Shown here piece by piece: positions 55,499 to 63,255 of a DNA stretch of 64,000 nt (position 1 is its first letter; each line of letters starts with the position of its first letter). Both the position numbers and the translations under genes were made by a program. The notes beneath the pieces were generated by a model. That model worked only from the letters and a program-made list of their open reading frames with translations. It did no database searches and was not told the DNA's origin. Source of the stretch: Azoarcus sp. Aa7 (lineage in GTDB: Bacteria; Pseudomonadota; Gammaproteobacteria; Burkholderiales; Rhodocyclaceae); assembly GCF_014822185.1 (NCBI RefSeq), contig NZ_QVLR01000009.1:1-64000 (forward strand), written 5' to 3'.

Positions 55499-57222
55499 TG
55501 CAAACGCCGCAGCAGAAAGCGAAACGGCAGCAGCGGGTCGAGGAGCTGTGCGCGGCGACGCTGCGCGCGCTCACCGGCGAGGCGACGCTGCATTACCGCG
55601 GGCGTCGCCTGTATGCGGGCGAGCGCGCCGTGCCCGTGCATGCGCCGCACCTGCGCGTCGATCCCGGTGAAGACGGCTTCGCCGACTGCCGCGCCGCTGC
55701 CGACGGGACCGCGCTGCGCCTGCTGCACTCCGATGCCGCACTGCACCGCCGCCTGTGTCCCGCCGACGCGGTCGAGCGCCTCGTCTTCGAACTCCTCGAA
55801 CAGCTGCGCGTGGAGACGCTCGCACCCGCCGACATGCCCGGCATGGCGACAAACCTGCACCGGCGCTTCGAGAACTGGTCGCGCGCGTTTTACCGCTCGG
55901 GCCTCACCGAAGGCAGCGTCGGCATCCTGCTGTATACGGTGGCGCAGATGTGCTGGTCGCGCCTCACCGCGCGGCAGGTGCTGGAGGAAACCGAGGACTA
56001 CATCGAGGGCACGCGCGTCACGCTGGTCGGCGCGCTCGGCGGATCGCTCGCCGGCATCCGGCGCCATCGCGGCGACCAGCAGGCCTTCGCCCGCCATGCG
56101 CTGGAGATCGCGCGCATCGTGGGCGAGCGCGTGCGCGCCGAACGCGCCGCCACGGACGAGGAATCCGACCAGGACGAAGAGGACGCGAAAGCCGGTTTCG
56201 CGCTGCTGCTGGACTTCGACGAGGGCGACGACACAGGCGACGGTATCGCCGCCGCAACGACCGGCGCGAGCAAGGTCTTCGCGGACGCTGCCCTCGCCTA
56301 TCGTGTCTACACGACGCGCTTCGATACCGAGGTGGCCGCCGGCACGCTGGTGCGCCGCGCGCTGCTGCGCGAGTACCGCGAACGCCTCGACCGGCGCATT
56401 GCCGAGCAGGGCCTGAACCTGCCCCGTCTCGCGCGCCAGCTCGCGGCCGTGCTCACGCGGCCCGCGCGCGACGGCTGGCGCTTCGGCGAGGAGGAAGGCC
56501 ACATCGACGGCCGCCGCCTCGCCCAGGTCATCAGCACGCCCGCCGAACGCCGTGTGTTCCGCCAGGAGCGCCATGTGCCGCAGGCCGATTGCGCGGTGAG
56601 CTTGCTGATCGACTGTTCGGGCTCGATGAAGACCCATATCGAGCCCGTCGCGGTCATGCTCGACGTGCTGATCCGCGCGCTGGACATGATCGGCGTCGCC
56701 ACCGAGCTGCTGGGCTTCACGACCGGCACGTGGAACGGCGGCCGCGCCTGGCGCGACTGGATGAACCGCGGCCGCCCGCAGCACCCGGGGCGTCTCAACG
56801 AGATCTGCCACATGGTGTTCAAGGACGCAGAGCGCAACTGGCGGCGCGCGCGCGGCGACATCGCCGCGCTCCTCAAGGCCGATCTGTTCCGCGAAGGCAT
56901 CGACGGAGAGGGTGTCGACTGGGCGTGCAACCGCCTGCTCGCACGCAGCGAGGCGCGCCGCATCCTGATCGTGATCTCCGACGGTTGCCCGTCCGACAGC
57001 GCGACCGGGCTCGCCAACGACCCCTTCTATCTGGACAATCACCTCAAGGACGTCGTCGCGCGGCGCGAACGCGAGGGCGCGGTGGAGATCCTCGGGCTGG
57101 GCGTGGGGCTGGACTTGAGCCCCTTCTACCGCCGCAGCCTCGCGACCGACATGACGCGGGGACTGGAGAACGACCTGTTCCCGAATATCGTTCAGCTCAT
57201 CGGCGGACGCCACCGCCGATGA
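55498..57222 (+). CDS. CobT-like VWA-domain protein
   Basis: A 574-residue protein of the CobT type. N-terminal helical region (1-210), an acidic segment (219-249, rich in Asp/Glu), a linker, and a C-terminal von Willebrand A domain with an intact MIDAS: IDCSGSMKTH (371-380), TTGTWNGG, and VISDGCPSDSA. CobT binds the AAA+ hexamer of CobS and positions the target by the MIDAS metal. Translationally coupled to the CobS-like gene. Without CobN the pair may act on another partner, like CbbQ/CbbO Rubisco activases. Target unknown. Confidence 0.85.
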   Translation: MQTPQQKAKRQQRVEELCAATLRALTGEATLHYRGRRLYAGERAVPVHAPHLRVDPGEDGFADCRAAADGTALRLLHSDAALHRRLCPADAVERLVFELLEQLRVETLAPADMPGMATNLHRRFENWSRAFYRSGLTEGSVGILLYTVAQMCWSRLTARQVLEETEDYIEGTRVTLVGALGGSLAGIRRHRGDQQAFARHALEIARIVGERVRAERAATDEESDQDEEDAKAGFALLLDFDEGDDTGDGIAAATTGASKVFADAALAYRVYTTRFDTEVAAGTLVRRALLREYRERLDRRIAEQGLNLPRLARQLAAVLTRPARDGWRFGEEEGHIDGRRLAQVISTPAERRVFRQERHVPQADCAVSLLIDCSGSMKTHIEPVAVMLDVLIRALDMIGVATELLGFTTGTWNGGRAWRDWMNRGRPQHPGRLNEICHMVFKDAERNWRRARGDIAALLKADLFREGIDGEGVDWACNRLLARSEARRILIVISDGCPSDSATGLANDPFYLDNHLKDVVARREREGAVEILGLGVGLDLSPFYRRSLATDMTRGLENDLFPNIVQLIGGRHRR

Positions 57223-57257
57223 AGATCCGCAACATTCGAACAGGAGGCAATTGAAGC

Positions 57258-57611
57258 ATGGCCAAGACCCGGATGGTCGTGCAGTTCGGCATGGGGACTT
57301 CGATCCGCAGCCAGGACTACACGCAGGCCGCCGCGCGCGCGATTCGCGACGCGCTGTGGCACAACTCGTTGAACGTCGCGAGCGCGTTCGACTTCCCGCG
57401 CGAAGAGATGCTGATCGACGTCGAGATCGGCGTGCAGAAGCCCGAAGCCGTCGACACCTCGGCGCTCGTCGCAGTCTTCCCCTACGGCCAGCCGACCTTC
57501 AAGGTCGTGCCGGGCGGGCTCGACGTCCCCAAGGCCGACGGCAGCGGCGTCACCGTGATCGCGAACGCCGCGGTCGTCGTTTCCTTCGACCTGGAGCGCA
57601 CCCATGCCTGA
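57258..57611 (+). CDS. Lin0512-family protein, copy A
   Basis: A 117-residue protein of the Lin0512 family, function unknown. Signature elements: VQFGMGTSIRSQDYTQAAARA, RDALWHNSLN, MLIDVEIGVQKPEAVDTSAL, FPYGQPTFKVVPGGLDVP and VIANAAVVV. No signal peptide or metal-site cysteine. It begins 35 bp after the CobT-like gene with AGGAGGCAATTGAAGC upstream and overlaps copy B by 8 bp. Confidence 0.8.
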   Translation: MAKTRMVVQFGMGTSIRSQDYTQAAARAIRDALWHNSLNVASAFDFPREEMLIDVEIGVQKPEAVDTSALVAVFPYGQPTFKVVPGGLDVPKADGSGVTVIANAAVVVSFDLERTHA

Positions 57612-57984
57612 AAAGCGCCTGATTCTGGAAATGGGCACCGGCAACGACCTCTTCGGCGGCGACTACACCAAGGCCGCCTGTCGCGCAGTGCAGGACGCGC
57701 TGCACCATTCCGTGCTGTCGCTGTTCCGCTCTCTCGGCTACGACACGCAGAACATGCGCGTGCAGGTCACGATCGGCGTGCAGCAGCCGGACAAGGTCGA
57801 CGCCGCGGTCGTGCGCGCCGAACTACCGCGCGGCAAACCGGAAGTCAGGGTGGTCTTCGGCGGCCTCGACGTGCATGACCCAGTGCAGGACACGACTCAC
57901 GTCATCGCCACCGCCGCGATCGAAGCCTTCCTGCCCATCGAATCCGACAGCTGGCGGCTCGCCGCCCCCGCGCCGCACGGCTGA
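57604..57984 (+). CDS. Lin0512-family protein, copy B
   Basis: A 126-residue paralogue of the preceding protein. It aligns through LEMGTGNDLFGGDYTKAACRA, VQDALHHSVLS, MRVQVTIGVQQPDKVDAAVV, LPRGKPEVRVVFGGLDVHD and VIATAAIEAF, with a 15-residue C-terminal extension. Conserved DYT-x-AA-x-RA and IGVQ-P suggest a shared ligand or a heteromer. Last gene of the operator-linked operon. Confidence 0.8.
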   Translation: MPEKRLILEMGTGNDLFGGDYTKAACRAVQDALHHSVLSLFRSLGYDTQNMRVQVTIGVQQPDKVDAAVVRAELPRGKPEVRVVFGGLDVHDPVQDTTHVIATAAIEAFLPIESDSWRLAAPAPHG

Positions 57985-58064
57985 CTCGCCCGGTCCGGCA
58001 GCAACTGCATGAAGATTGCATGGGGCGGGAGCAGCGCAACGCATCCCGCCAATACAGCCCGCGC

Positions 58065-58373
58065 TCAGCGGTAGTTCAGACGCGCGAGCGCGTCCCGGTC
58101 CTGCGCCGACAGCCTGAGCCCCAGCGGCGCGAGCCGGCGCAGCGTATCGTCGATCTCCCACGGCGCCGCGACCATGCGCCTGCGGCCGTTGCGGAATTCC
58201 ACGTGCAGCCAGTAGGCATCGACATCCGAAGCCCGCCTCAGATAGAGGCGTGCGACGTCCTGCGGGCGGCTCTCCAACCGCGCGAGCCCTTCCTGCTTGC
58301 GCGCGCGACCAAGCATGCAGGCCGCAGACACGAAGGTCAGAACGGCAGCGGCAACGACGACGAGTTCGGACAT
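58065..58373 (-). CDS. Small membrane-anchored hypothetical protein
   Basis: A 102-residue protein with one N-terminal TM helix (ELVVVAAAVLTFVSAACMLG) and a cytoplasmic part with YLRRASDVDAYWLHVEFRNGRRRMV and LAPLGLRLSAQDRDALARLNYR. I do not recognise the family. ATG at 58373 is preferred over one 30 bases upstream. Bases 58018-58052 downstream look like half of a class A palindrome. Confidence 0.6.
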   Translation of the reverse strand: MSELVVVAAAVLTFVSAACMLGRARKQEGLARLESRPQDVARLYLRRASDVDAYWLHVEFRNGRRRMVAAPWEIDDTLRRLAPLGLRLSAQDRDALARLNYR

Positions 58374-58561
58374 GCGGGCCTCCATCCACGAGCAGCGAAA
58401 CATCGAGAGGGAGGATACAACGCGACCGAGTTATTAGAGACCCATATCATTATTGCCATTCGCTATATAATATCCACCATCGTCTTCCGCCCCTGCTGCG
58501 TGGCTCGCCTGCACCTTGGCGGTTTCGGCAAAGCCCGTTGACGATCGATCTCCCTCAATCG

Positions 58562-60961
58562 TCAGACGATGGCTGCCGCCCGGGCCGTAGGGATCAGTTT
58601 CTCGAACTCATCGACGCCGAGCGGGCGATGGAACAGGTAGCCCTGGCCCATCTCGCAGTGCCGCTCCTTCAGGAACGCAAGCTGCCGCTCCGTCTCGATG
58701 CCTTCGGCGAGCACTTCGATGCCGAGCGCGTGGGCCATCTCGACGATCGCCACGATGATCGAGCGCTTGGCCGCCTCGCTCGCAATGCCCTGCACGAAGC
58801 TCTGGTCGACCTTGAGCTCATGCACCGGCAGGCGGCTGAGGTAGGACAGCGACGAGTAGCCGGTACCGAAATCGTCGATGCTTACCGCGATGCCGTGCCG
58901 GGCGAGCCGCTCGAACATCCGCGCCGTCCCTTCGATGTCCTCGAGCAGCGTCCCTTCGGTCAACTCGAGGCAGATCGCGCCGGCCGGCACGGCCCGCTCG
59001 TCGAGCCGGCCGCACAGCTGTTCGACGAAGCCCGGCTCGCGCAGCTGCTGCGCGGCGACGTTGATCGAAATGCGCGGCGGCGCCAACCCGCGCATCCGCC
59101 ACAGCGCGATCTGCGTCAACACCTTGGCCATGACGATGTCGTTGATCGACACGATCAGGCCGGCCTCCTCCGCCGCCGGAATGAAGCGCGACGGAGGGAC
59201 GTCGCCCAGCTCGGGATCGTGCCAGCGCACCAGCGCCTCGGCGCCGACAAGGCGGCCTGCGTCGAGGCGGTATTGCGGCTGATAGACGACGCGGAAGCGG
59301 TCGCCCTCGATCGCGGCCCGCAAGCCCGTGCCAATGCTCATGCGGGCACGCACCAGGTCCTGCATTCCGGCGGCGAAGAAACGGAAGCGACTGCAGCCGG
59401 GCGCCTTTGCCTCGTGCAGGGCGGTGTCCGCATTCTTCAGCAGCGCCGAGGTGGTATCGCCGTCGGTCGGGGAGATGGCGATACCGATCGAAGCCGCTGC
59501 GAACACGTCGTGCCCCTCGATGCAGAACGACGCCCCCAGATAATCCAGCGTGCGCGCGACCAAGGCGCGCAACGCCTCCACGCTGCGTCCCTTGACGATC
59601 ACGGCGAACTCGTCGCCGCCGATCCGGGCGAGCGTGTGCGCGTCGGCCAGGCAGCGTCGCAGACGGTCGGCCACCTGTTCGAGCAGCAGATCGCCGAAAT
59701 CGTGGCCGAGGGTGTCGTTGATGTCTTTGAAGTTGTCGAGGTTGATCAGCAACACTGCGACGTCCGCCGGCGGACAGCGGTCCTGCGCGAGCGCGTCGGC
59801 GAGCCGCTGGGTGAGCAGCTTGCGGTTCGCAAGGCCGGTGAGCCCGTCGTGCGTCATCAGGAAGGCGAGCCGGCGCTGCAAATCGCCCACCGCGTCGCGG
59901 TCGCCGGTCCCGCTCACGGGGGGAGCCGCGTCTGCCTCCGGTACGACGATCGTCGCCGACGGCGAAAGCGCCCGGACCGCGGCATCGACTTCGTCGACGA
60001 CCGGCGCACGCATCGCCGGCTCGGGCAGCGACACGACGTAGCCCAGCAGGCGCCGCCCGCGGAACACCGGCTCGACCCGGTCGGCGAGCAGCCGCGCCGG
60101 CAGGAAGCGATCGGCCTCGACGTCCGCTGCCGCACGCCCGGCGACCGGGATACGGGTTTCGGCGGTCAGGACGACACCCTCCGCGGCAAGCAGCGGCGCC
60201 GCGCGCTCGTTGGCCTTCACGAGCCGACCGCGCGCATCGAAGAGCGCCACACCGCGCGCCGCGGAGAGCGCCGCGACACCCGCCTCGAGCAGCTGGAAAC
60301 GCTCCTCCAGCTCCATCTGCGCAAGCCGGTTCTCGATGCTGTTCGCCGTCGTGACCACGAGCGGCAGCGAATGCGTCGAGTAATCCCCGCTCATCCCCGA
60401 GATGTCGAGCGCGCCGACGACCGAGCCGTCGACCGGATCGCGGATCACCGAAGCGGAACAGGTCCAGCGCTGTATGGGTTCGCAGAAATGCTCCGCACCG
60501 TGAACCTGTATCGGCTGCGCCAGGGTGAGCGCGGTGCCGATCGCGTTCGTGCCGATGCCGGATTCGCTCCAGTTATTCCCGGGCGTCATGCCGAATTCGC
60601 CGATCGCCTGGCGCAGCTGCGGGTCGCCCTCGACGTCGAGGACGACGCCCTGGGGGTCGGTGAGGACCATCACGGTGCCGGTCTGCGCGAGCTGGTCGCG
60701 CGACTGCATCAGGAAAGGCGCGCTCGCCGCGATCAGCCGCTCGTTCGCAGCGCGCAGCGTGTCGAGATCATCGTGTTCCACGCGCGCCGGCGCCTCGCCG
60801 CGCGCCGGATCGACCCGCCCCAGCAGGCAGCGCCGCCACGACTCGCCGATGACGTCCCGCAGCACCCCGTTGCCGGCATGATGCGATCCGACCAGCAAAT
60901 CATGCCAGGCGGTCTTCACCTGTGGATTGTTCTCCGGCCGGGATAACCCAGTCCCTCGCAC
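58562..60961 (-). CDS. GAF-GGDEF-EAL cyclic-di-GMP protein with AcoR-type sensor
   Basis: A 799-residue cytoplasmic protein. Its N-terminus matches the sensory part of AcoR-like sigma-54 activators: ESWRRCL, then a GAF domain with NNWSESGIGTNAIGTAL and HFCEPIQRWTCSASVI. A PAS-like segment (about 230-300) follows, then GGDEF with intact RIGGDEFAV and an EAL domain with GAEALVRW, ISINVAAQQL and DDFGTGYSSLSYL. It can in principle make and break c-di-GMP in response to a small molecule. It lies inside the taurine island but carries no copy of the operator. Confidence 0.9.
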   Translation of the reverse strand: MRGTGLSRPENNPQVKTAWHDLLVGSHHAGNGVLRDVIGESWRRCLLGRVDPARGEAPARVEHDDLDTLRAANERLIAASAPFLMQSRDQLAQTGTVMVLTDPQGVVLDVEGDPQLRQAIGEFGMTPGNNWSESGIGTNAIGTALTLAQPIQVHGAEHFCEPIQRWTCSASVIRDPVDGSVVGALDISGMSGDYSTHSLPLVVTTANSIENRLAQMELEERFQLLEAGVAALSAARGVALFDARGRLVKANERAAPLLAAEGVVLTAETRIPVAGRAAADVEADRFLPARLLADRVEPVFRGRRLLGYVVSLPEPAMRAPVVDEVDAAVRALSPSATIVVPEADAAPPVSGTGDRDAVGDLQRRLAFLMTHDGLTGLANRKLLTQRLADALAQDRCPPADVAVLLINLDNFKDINDTLGHDFGDLLLEQVADRLRRCLADAHTLARIGGDEFAVIVKGRSVEALRALVARTLDYLGASFCIEGHDVFAAASIGIAISPTDGDTTSALLKNADTALHEAKAPGCSRFRFFAAGMQDLVRARMSIGTGLRAAIEGDRFRVVYQPQYRLDAGRLVGAEALVRWHDPELGDVPPSRFIPAAEEAGLIVSINDIVMAKVLTQIALWRMRGLAPPRISINVAAQQLREPGFVEQLCGRLDERAVPAGAICLELTEGTLLEDIEGTARMFERLARHGIAVSIDDFGTGYSSLSYLSRLPVHELKVDQSFVQGIASEAAKRSIIVAIVEMAHALGIEVLAEGIETERQLAFLKERHCEMGQGYLFHRPLGVDEFEKLIPTARAAAIV

Positions 60962-61102
60962 GCCCGTCTCCCAGTGACTCGCGGACTCGACGGCCCGCTT
61001 CCCCCTCGCTCTCGGTTTAGCACCGGCCGTGCCGGCCCGAAACCCTGTTGCGATCCAGAAGCGCGTTGTCGCACGCGTGAACCGGGTGGCGGGTGCTCCG
61101 CG

Positions 61103-61867
61103 CTACGAGATCGGCACGATCGCCGGCAGGGCCGACATCACCAGATAGGCGCCGATCGCCATCAACAGCGCGAAGACGAAGCGGCGCATCGTGCGGGCGG
61201 CGAGCGGCGGCGGGTAGCGGCGCCCGACGACGGTCGCGAGCGCCACGACGGGCACCGCCACCGCAGAGAGCGTCCAGATCTCCGCATCGAGCCGCCCCTG
61301 CACGCCGAGGTAGAACGAACGTGCGGCCGAGGTGATCGTGAACAGCAGCAACAGGATGTTGCGCACGGCGACCGGGTCCATCGGCTGGCGATAGAACTGG
61401 AAGATCAGCGGCGGGCCGGCAACGCCGAAGAGTCCGCCGCTCAGTCCGGAAAAGAAGCCGCTCGCCGCGAAGCTGATGTCCGACGAACGCTCGTCGAGCT
61501 GCACCGGACGCAGCGCGAACCCCACGCTGCCCTGCACGATCACGATGCCGAGGATCAGCTGCAGCACCCCGGCCGCCGCACTGCTGAGGTATTCCAGCAG
61601 CAGCACGCCGCCGACGATGGCCGGCAGGCTGCCGAGCGTCGCGGCCCGCGCCGCGCGCCAGTCGATGCCGTGCATGCGCCCGGGCAGCGCGACGGCGCTG
61701 TTGGCGAGCGTCACGAGGCTCACGACCGCGGCGATGGTCGCCACCGGCAGGAGGTGCATGCCGCTGGTCGCGCCCATCACGATCATGCCCAGGCCGAAGC
61801 CCGTCACCGTCTGAAAATAGGTTGCCGCCGCCAGAACGACGATCAGCAGCAGAACCTCGGCGTTCAT
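61103..61867 (-). CDS. TauE/SafE-family (TSUP) sulfite exporter-like protein
   Basis: A 254-residue membrane protein with eight TM helices in two repeats: FQTVTGFGLGMIVMGATSG and SGFFSGLSGGLFGVAGPPLI are the family motifs. TSUP members next to taurine genes (TauE) are proposed sulfite or sulfoacetate exporters. It starts 1 bp after the pta stop, so it is cotranscribed with pta. Confidence 0.85.
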   Translation of the reverse strand: MNAEVLLLIVVLAAATYFQTVTGFGLGMIVMGATSGMHLLPVATIAAVVSLVTLANSAVALPGRMHGIDWRAARAATLGSLPAIVGGVLLLEYLSSAAAGVLQLILGIVIVQGSVGFALRPVQLDERSSDISFAASGFFSGLSGGLFGVAGPPLIFQFYRQPMDPVAVRNILLLLFTITSAARSFYLGVQGRLDAEIWTLSAVAVPVVALATVVGRRYPPPLAARTMRRFVFALLMAIGAYLVMSALPAIVPIS

Positions 61868-61868
61868 G

Positions 61869-62903
61869 TCACACCGACACCGCGGCCGCGGCCACGCGGG
61901 CCTCGGCGGCGGCCTGCGCCTGCACCACCGTCACCGCGATCACGTAGAAAATGTCGTCGGCGCTGCAGCCGCGCGACAGGTCGTTCGCCGGCTTGTCCAG
62001 CCCCTGCAGCAGCGGCCCGATCGCGACCGCGCCGCCGACGCGCTCGGCCAGCTTGTAGCCGATGTTGCCCGCCTCGAGGTTCGGGAAGACCAGCACGTTC
62101 GCCCGCCCCTTCACCTGGGACTCCGGCAGCTTGCGGTTCGCGATCTCGGCGACGATCGCCGCGTCGAGTTGCACGTCGCCGTCGATCGCGAGTCCGGGGC
62201 GCATCTCGCGCACGCGCTGTGCGGCGGTCACCACCTTATCCACGGCCGCATGCTTCGCGCTGCCGCTCGTCGAGAACGACAGCATCGCGACACGCGGCTC
62301 CTCCATCAGCAGGCTGCGCGCGCTGTCCGCGGCGGCCATCGCGATCTCGGACAGCTCCTCGGCATCCGGCTCGACCACCAGCCCGCAGTCGGAAAAGATC
62401 AGCCCCCCCTTGAGGCTGTGGAAGGGTTCGCACAGCATCATCAGGAAGAAGCTCGACACGAGCTTGCACGACGGGTTCAGTCCGATGATCTGGATCGCAT
62501 TGCGCACCACGTCGGCGGTCGTGCGCACCGCGCCCGACACCGATCCGTCGGCGTGGCCCAGGCGCACCATCAGGTTTGCGAAGCACAACGGGTCGAGCAC
62601 GTCGTGCTGTGCCTGTTCCAGCGTCATGCCCTTGTGCGCGCGCAGGCGCAGCAGCACCCGCACGAAACCCTCGGTGAGATGCGAGCGCGCCGGATCGACC
62701 AGCTCGATATCCGCCAGATCCAGCCCCTCACGGAAGGCACACGCCTCTATCGCGGCGCAGCTGCCGACGAGGACGATCTTCGCCGTGCCTTCGCGCGTCG
62801 CGCGCACCGCGGCCTGCAGCACGCGCGGATCGTCGCCCTCGCTGAGGACGATCCGCTTCGGTGCCGCACGCGCCGTTTCGATGATCCGGTTGATCGCTTT
62901 CAT
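61869..62903 (-). CDS. pta: Phosphate acetyltransferase
   Basis: A 344-residue PTA_PTB enzyme without the N-terminal DRTGG domain. RIVLSEGDDPRVLQAA, ANLMVRLGHADGSVSGAVRTTADV, VSSFFLMM, VVEPDAEELSEIA, GDVQLDAA and ANVLVFPNLEAGNIGYKLAER are diagnostic. It converts acetyl phosphate from Xsc to acetyl-CoA. The ATG at 62903 begins family sequence (MKAINRIIETARAAPKRIVL); a longer frame runs through the leader without family resemblance. The operator lies 224 bp upstream, leaving a long structured 5' leader. Confidence 0.95.
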   Translation of the reverse strand: MKAINRIIETARAAPKRIVLSEGDDPRVLQAAVRATREGTAKIVLVGSCAAIEACAFREGLDLADIELVDPARSHLTEGFVRVLLRLRAHKGMTLEQAQHDVLDPLCFANLMVRLGHADGSVSGAVRTTADVVRNAIQIIGLNPSCKLVSSFFLMMLCEPFHSLKGGLIFSDCGLVVEPDAEELSEIAMAAADSARSLLMEEPRVAMLSFSTSGSAKHAAVDKVVTAAQRVREMRPGLAIDGDVQLDAAIVAEIANRKLPESQVKGRANVLVFPNLEAGNIGYKLAERVGGAVAIGPLLQGLDKPANDLSRGCSADDIFYVIAVTVVQAQAAAEARVAAAAVSV

Positions 62904-62913
62904 TCTGCTCACC

Positions 62914-62994
62914 AAAAAAATGCCGGAACCGCAGGGGTTGGGAGACGACACGGTTCCGGCCAGGTAACGGCCCCGTCCGGGTATGCGGGGCCGT
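62914..62994 (-). promoter_or_regulatory. Structured pta leader with terminator-like hairpin
   Basis: In the transcript direction, ACGGCCCCG (62994-62986) pairs with CGGGGCCGT (62975-62967), then CCGGAACCG (62959-62951) pairs with CGGTTCCGG (62931-62923), followed by CA and seven T residues (62920-62914) ending 11 bases before the pta ATG. A hairpin plus U-run directly before a start codon is the pattern of transcription attenuators. No known riboswitch class was recognised. Confidence 0.55.
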
Positions 62995-63126
62995 GGAGGG
63001 AAATACCAAGGATGGAGCACCGCCGGAGGTGCGACGCAGGTCACGCGCCCGCCGACGTCGTCGCCCGCATGCCGGTCAGACACGGGGGCGGCAACACGCA
63101 TCAACAGCTTCAATTACAAACAATTT

Positions 63127-63154
63127 CGATACGATTAGTTCCGTTATTCGAAAC
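63127..63154. promoter_or_regulatory. Three-half-site operator, pta promoter
   Basis: CGATAC (63127-63132), GATTA, GTTCCG (63138-63143), TTATT, CGAAAC (63149-63154). It lies between pta and iclR, 55 bp from the copy that precedes iclR. Confidence 0.75.
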
Positions 63155-63208
63155 TTGATCGAACTTTAGATGTAAACCCAGGGGCGGTCAACTAACATTC
63201 TTATAAAC

Positions 63209-63236
63209 CGGTACGTGGTGTATTATTTATCGAAAC
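63209..63236. promoter_or_regulatory. Three-half-site operator, iclR promoter
   Basis: CGGTAC (63209-63214), GTGGT, GTATTA (63220-63225), TTTAT, CGAAAC (63231-63236), ending 20 bp before the iclR ATG. The middle half-site is the weakest of the five. Position over the promoter suggests autorepression. Confidence 0.65.
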
Positions 63237-63255
63237 TCATCTCATCGAGGTCACC

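Noticed and set aside
54518-57222. Cobalamin cobaltochelatase CobST
   Set aside because: No cobN or other cobalamin genes are nearby, and the operator and Lin0512 partners tie the pair to sulfonate genes. The family resemblance itself is kept.
58250-60946. Open frame of about 900 codons antisense to the GGDEF-EAL gene, and similar long antisense frames opposite leuA, gcl, hyf and tauM genes
   Set aside because: High-GC codon bias leaves antisense frames open; the translations are Arg/Ala/Asp-rich with no domain motif, while the opposite strand has clear families.
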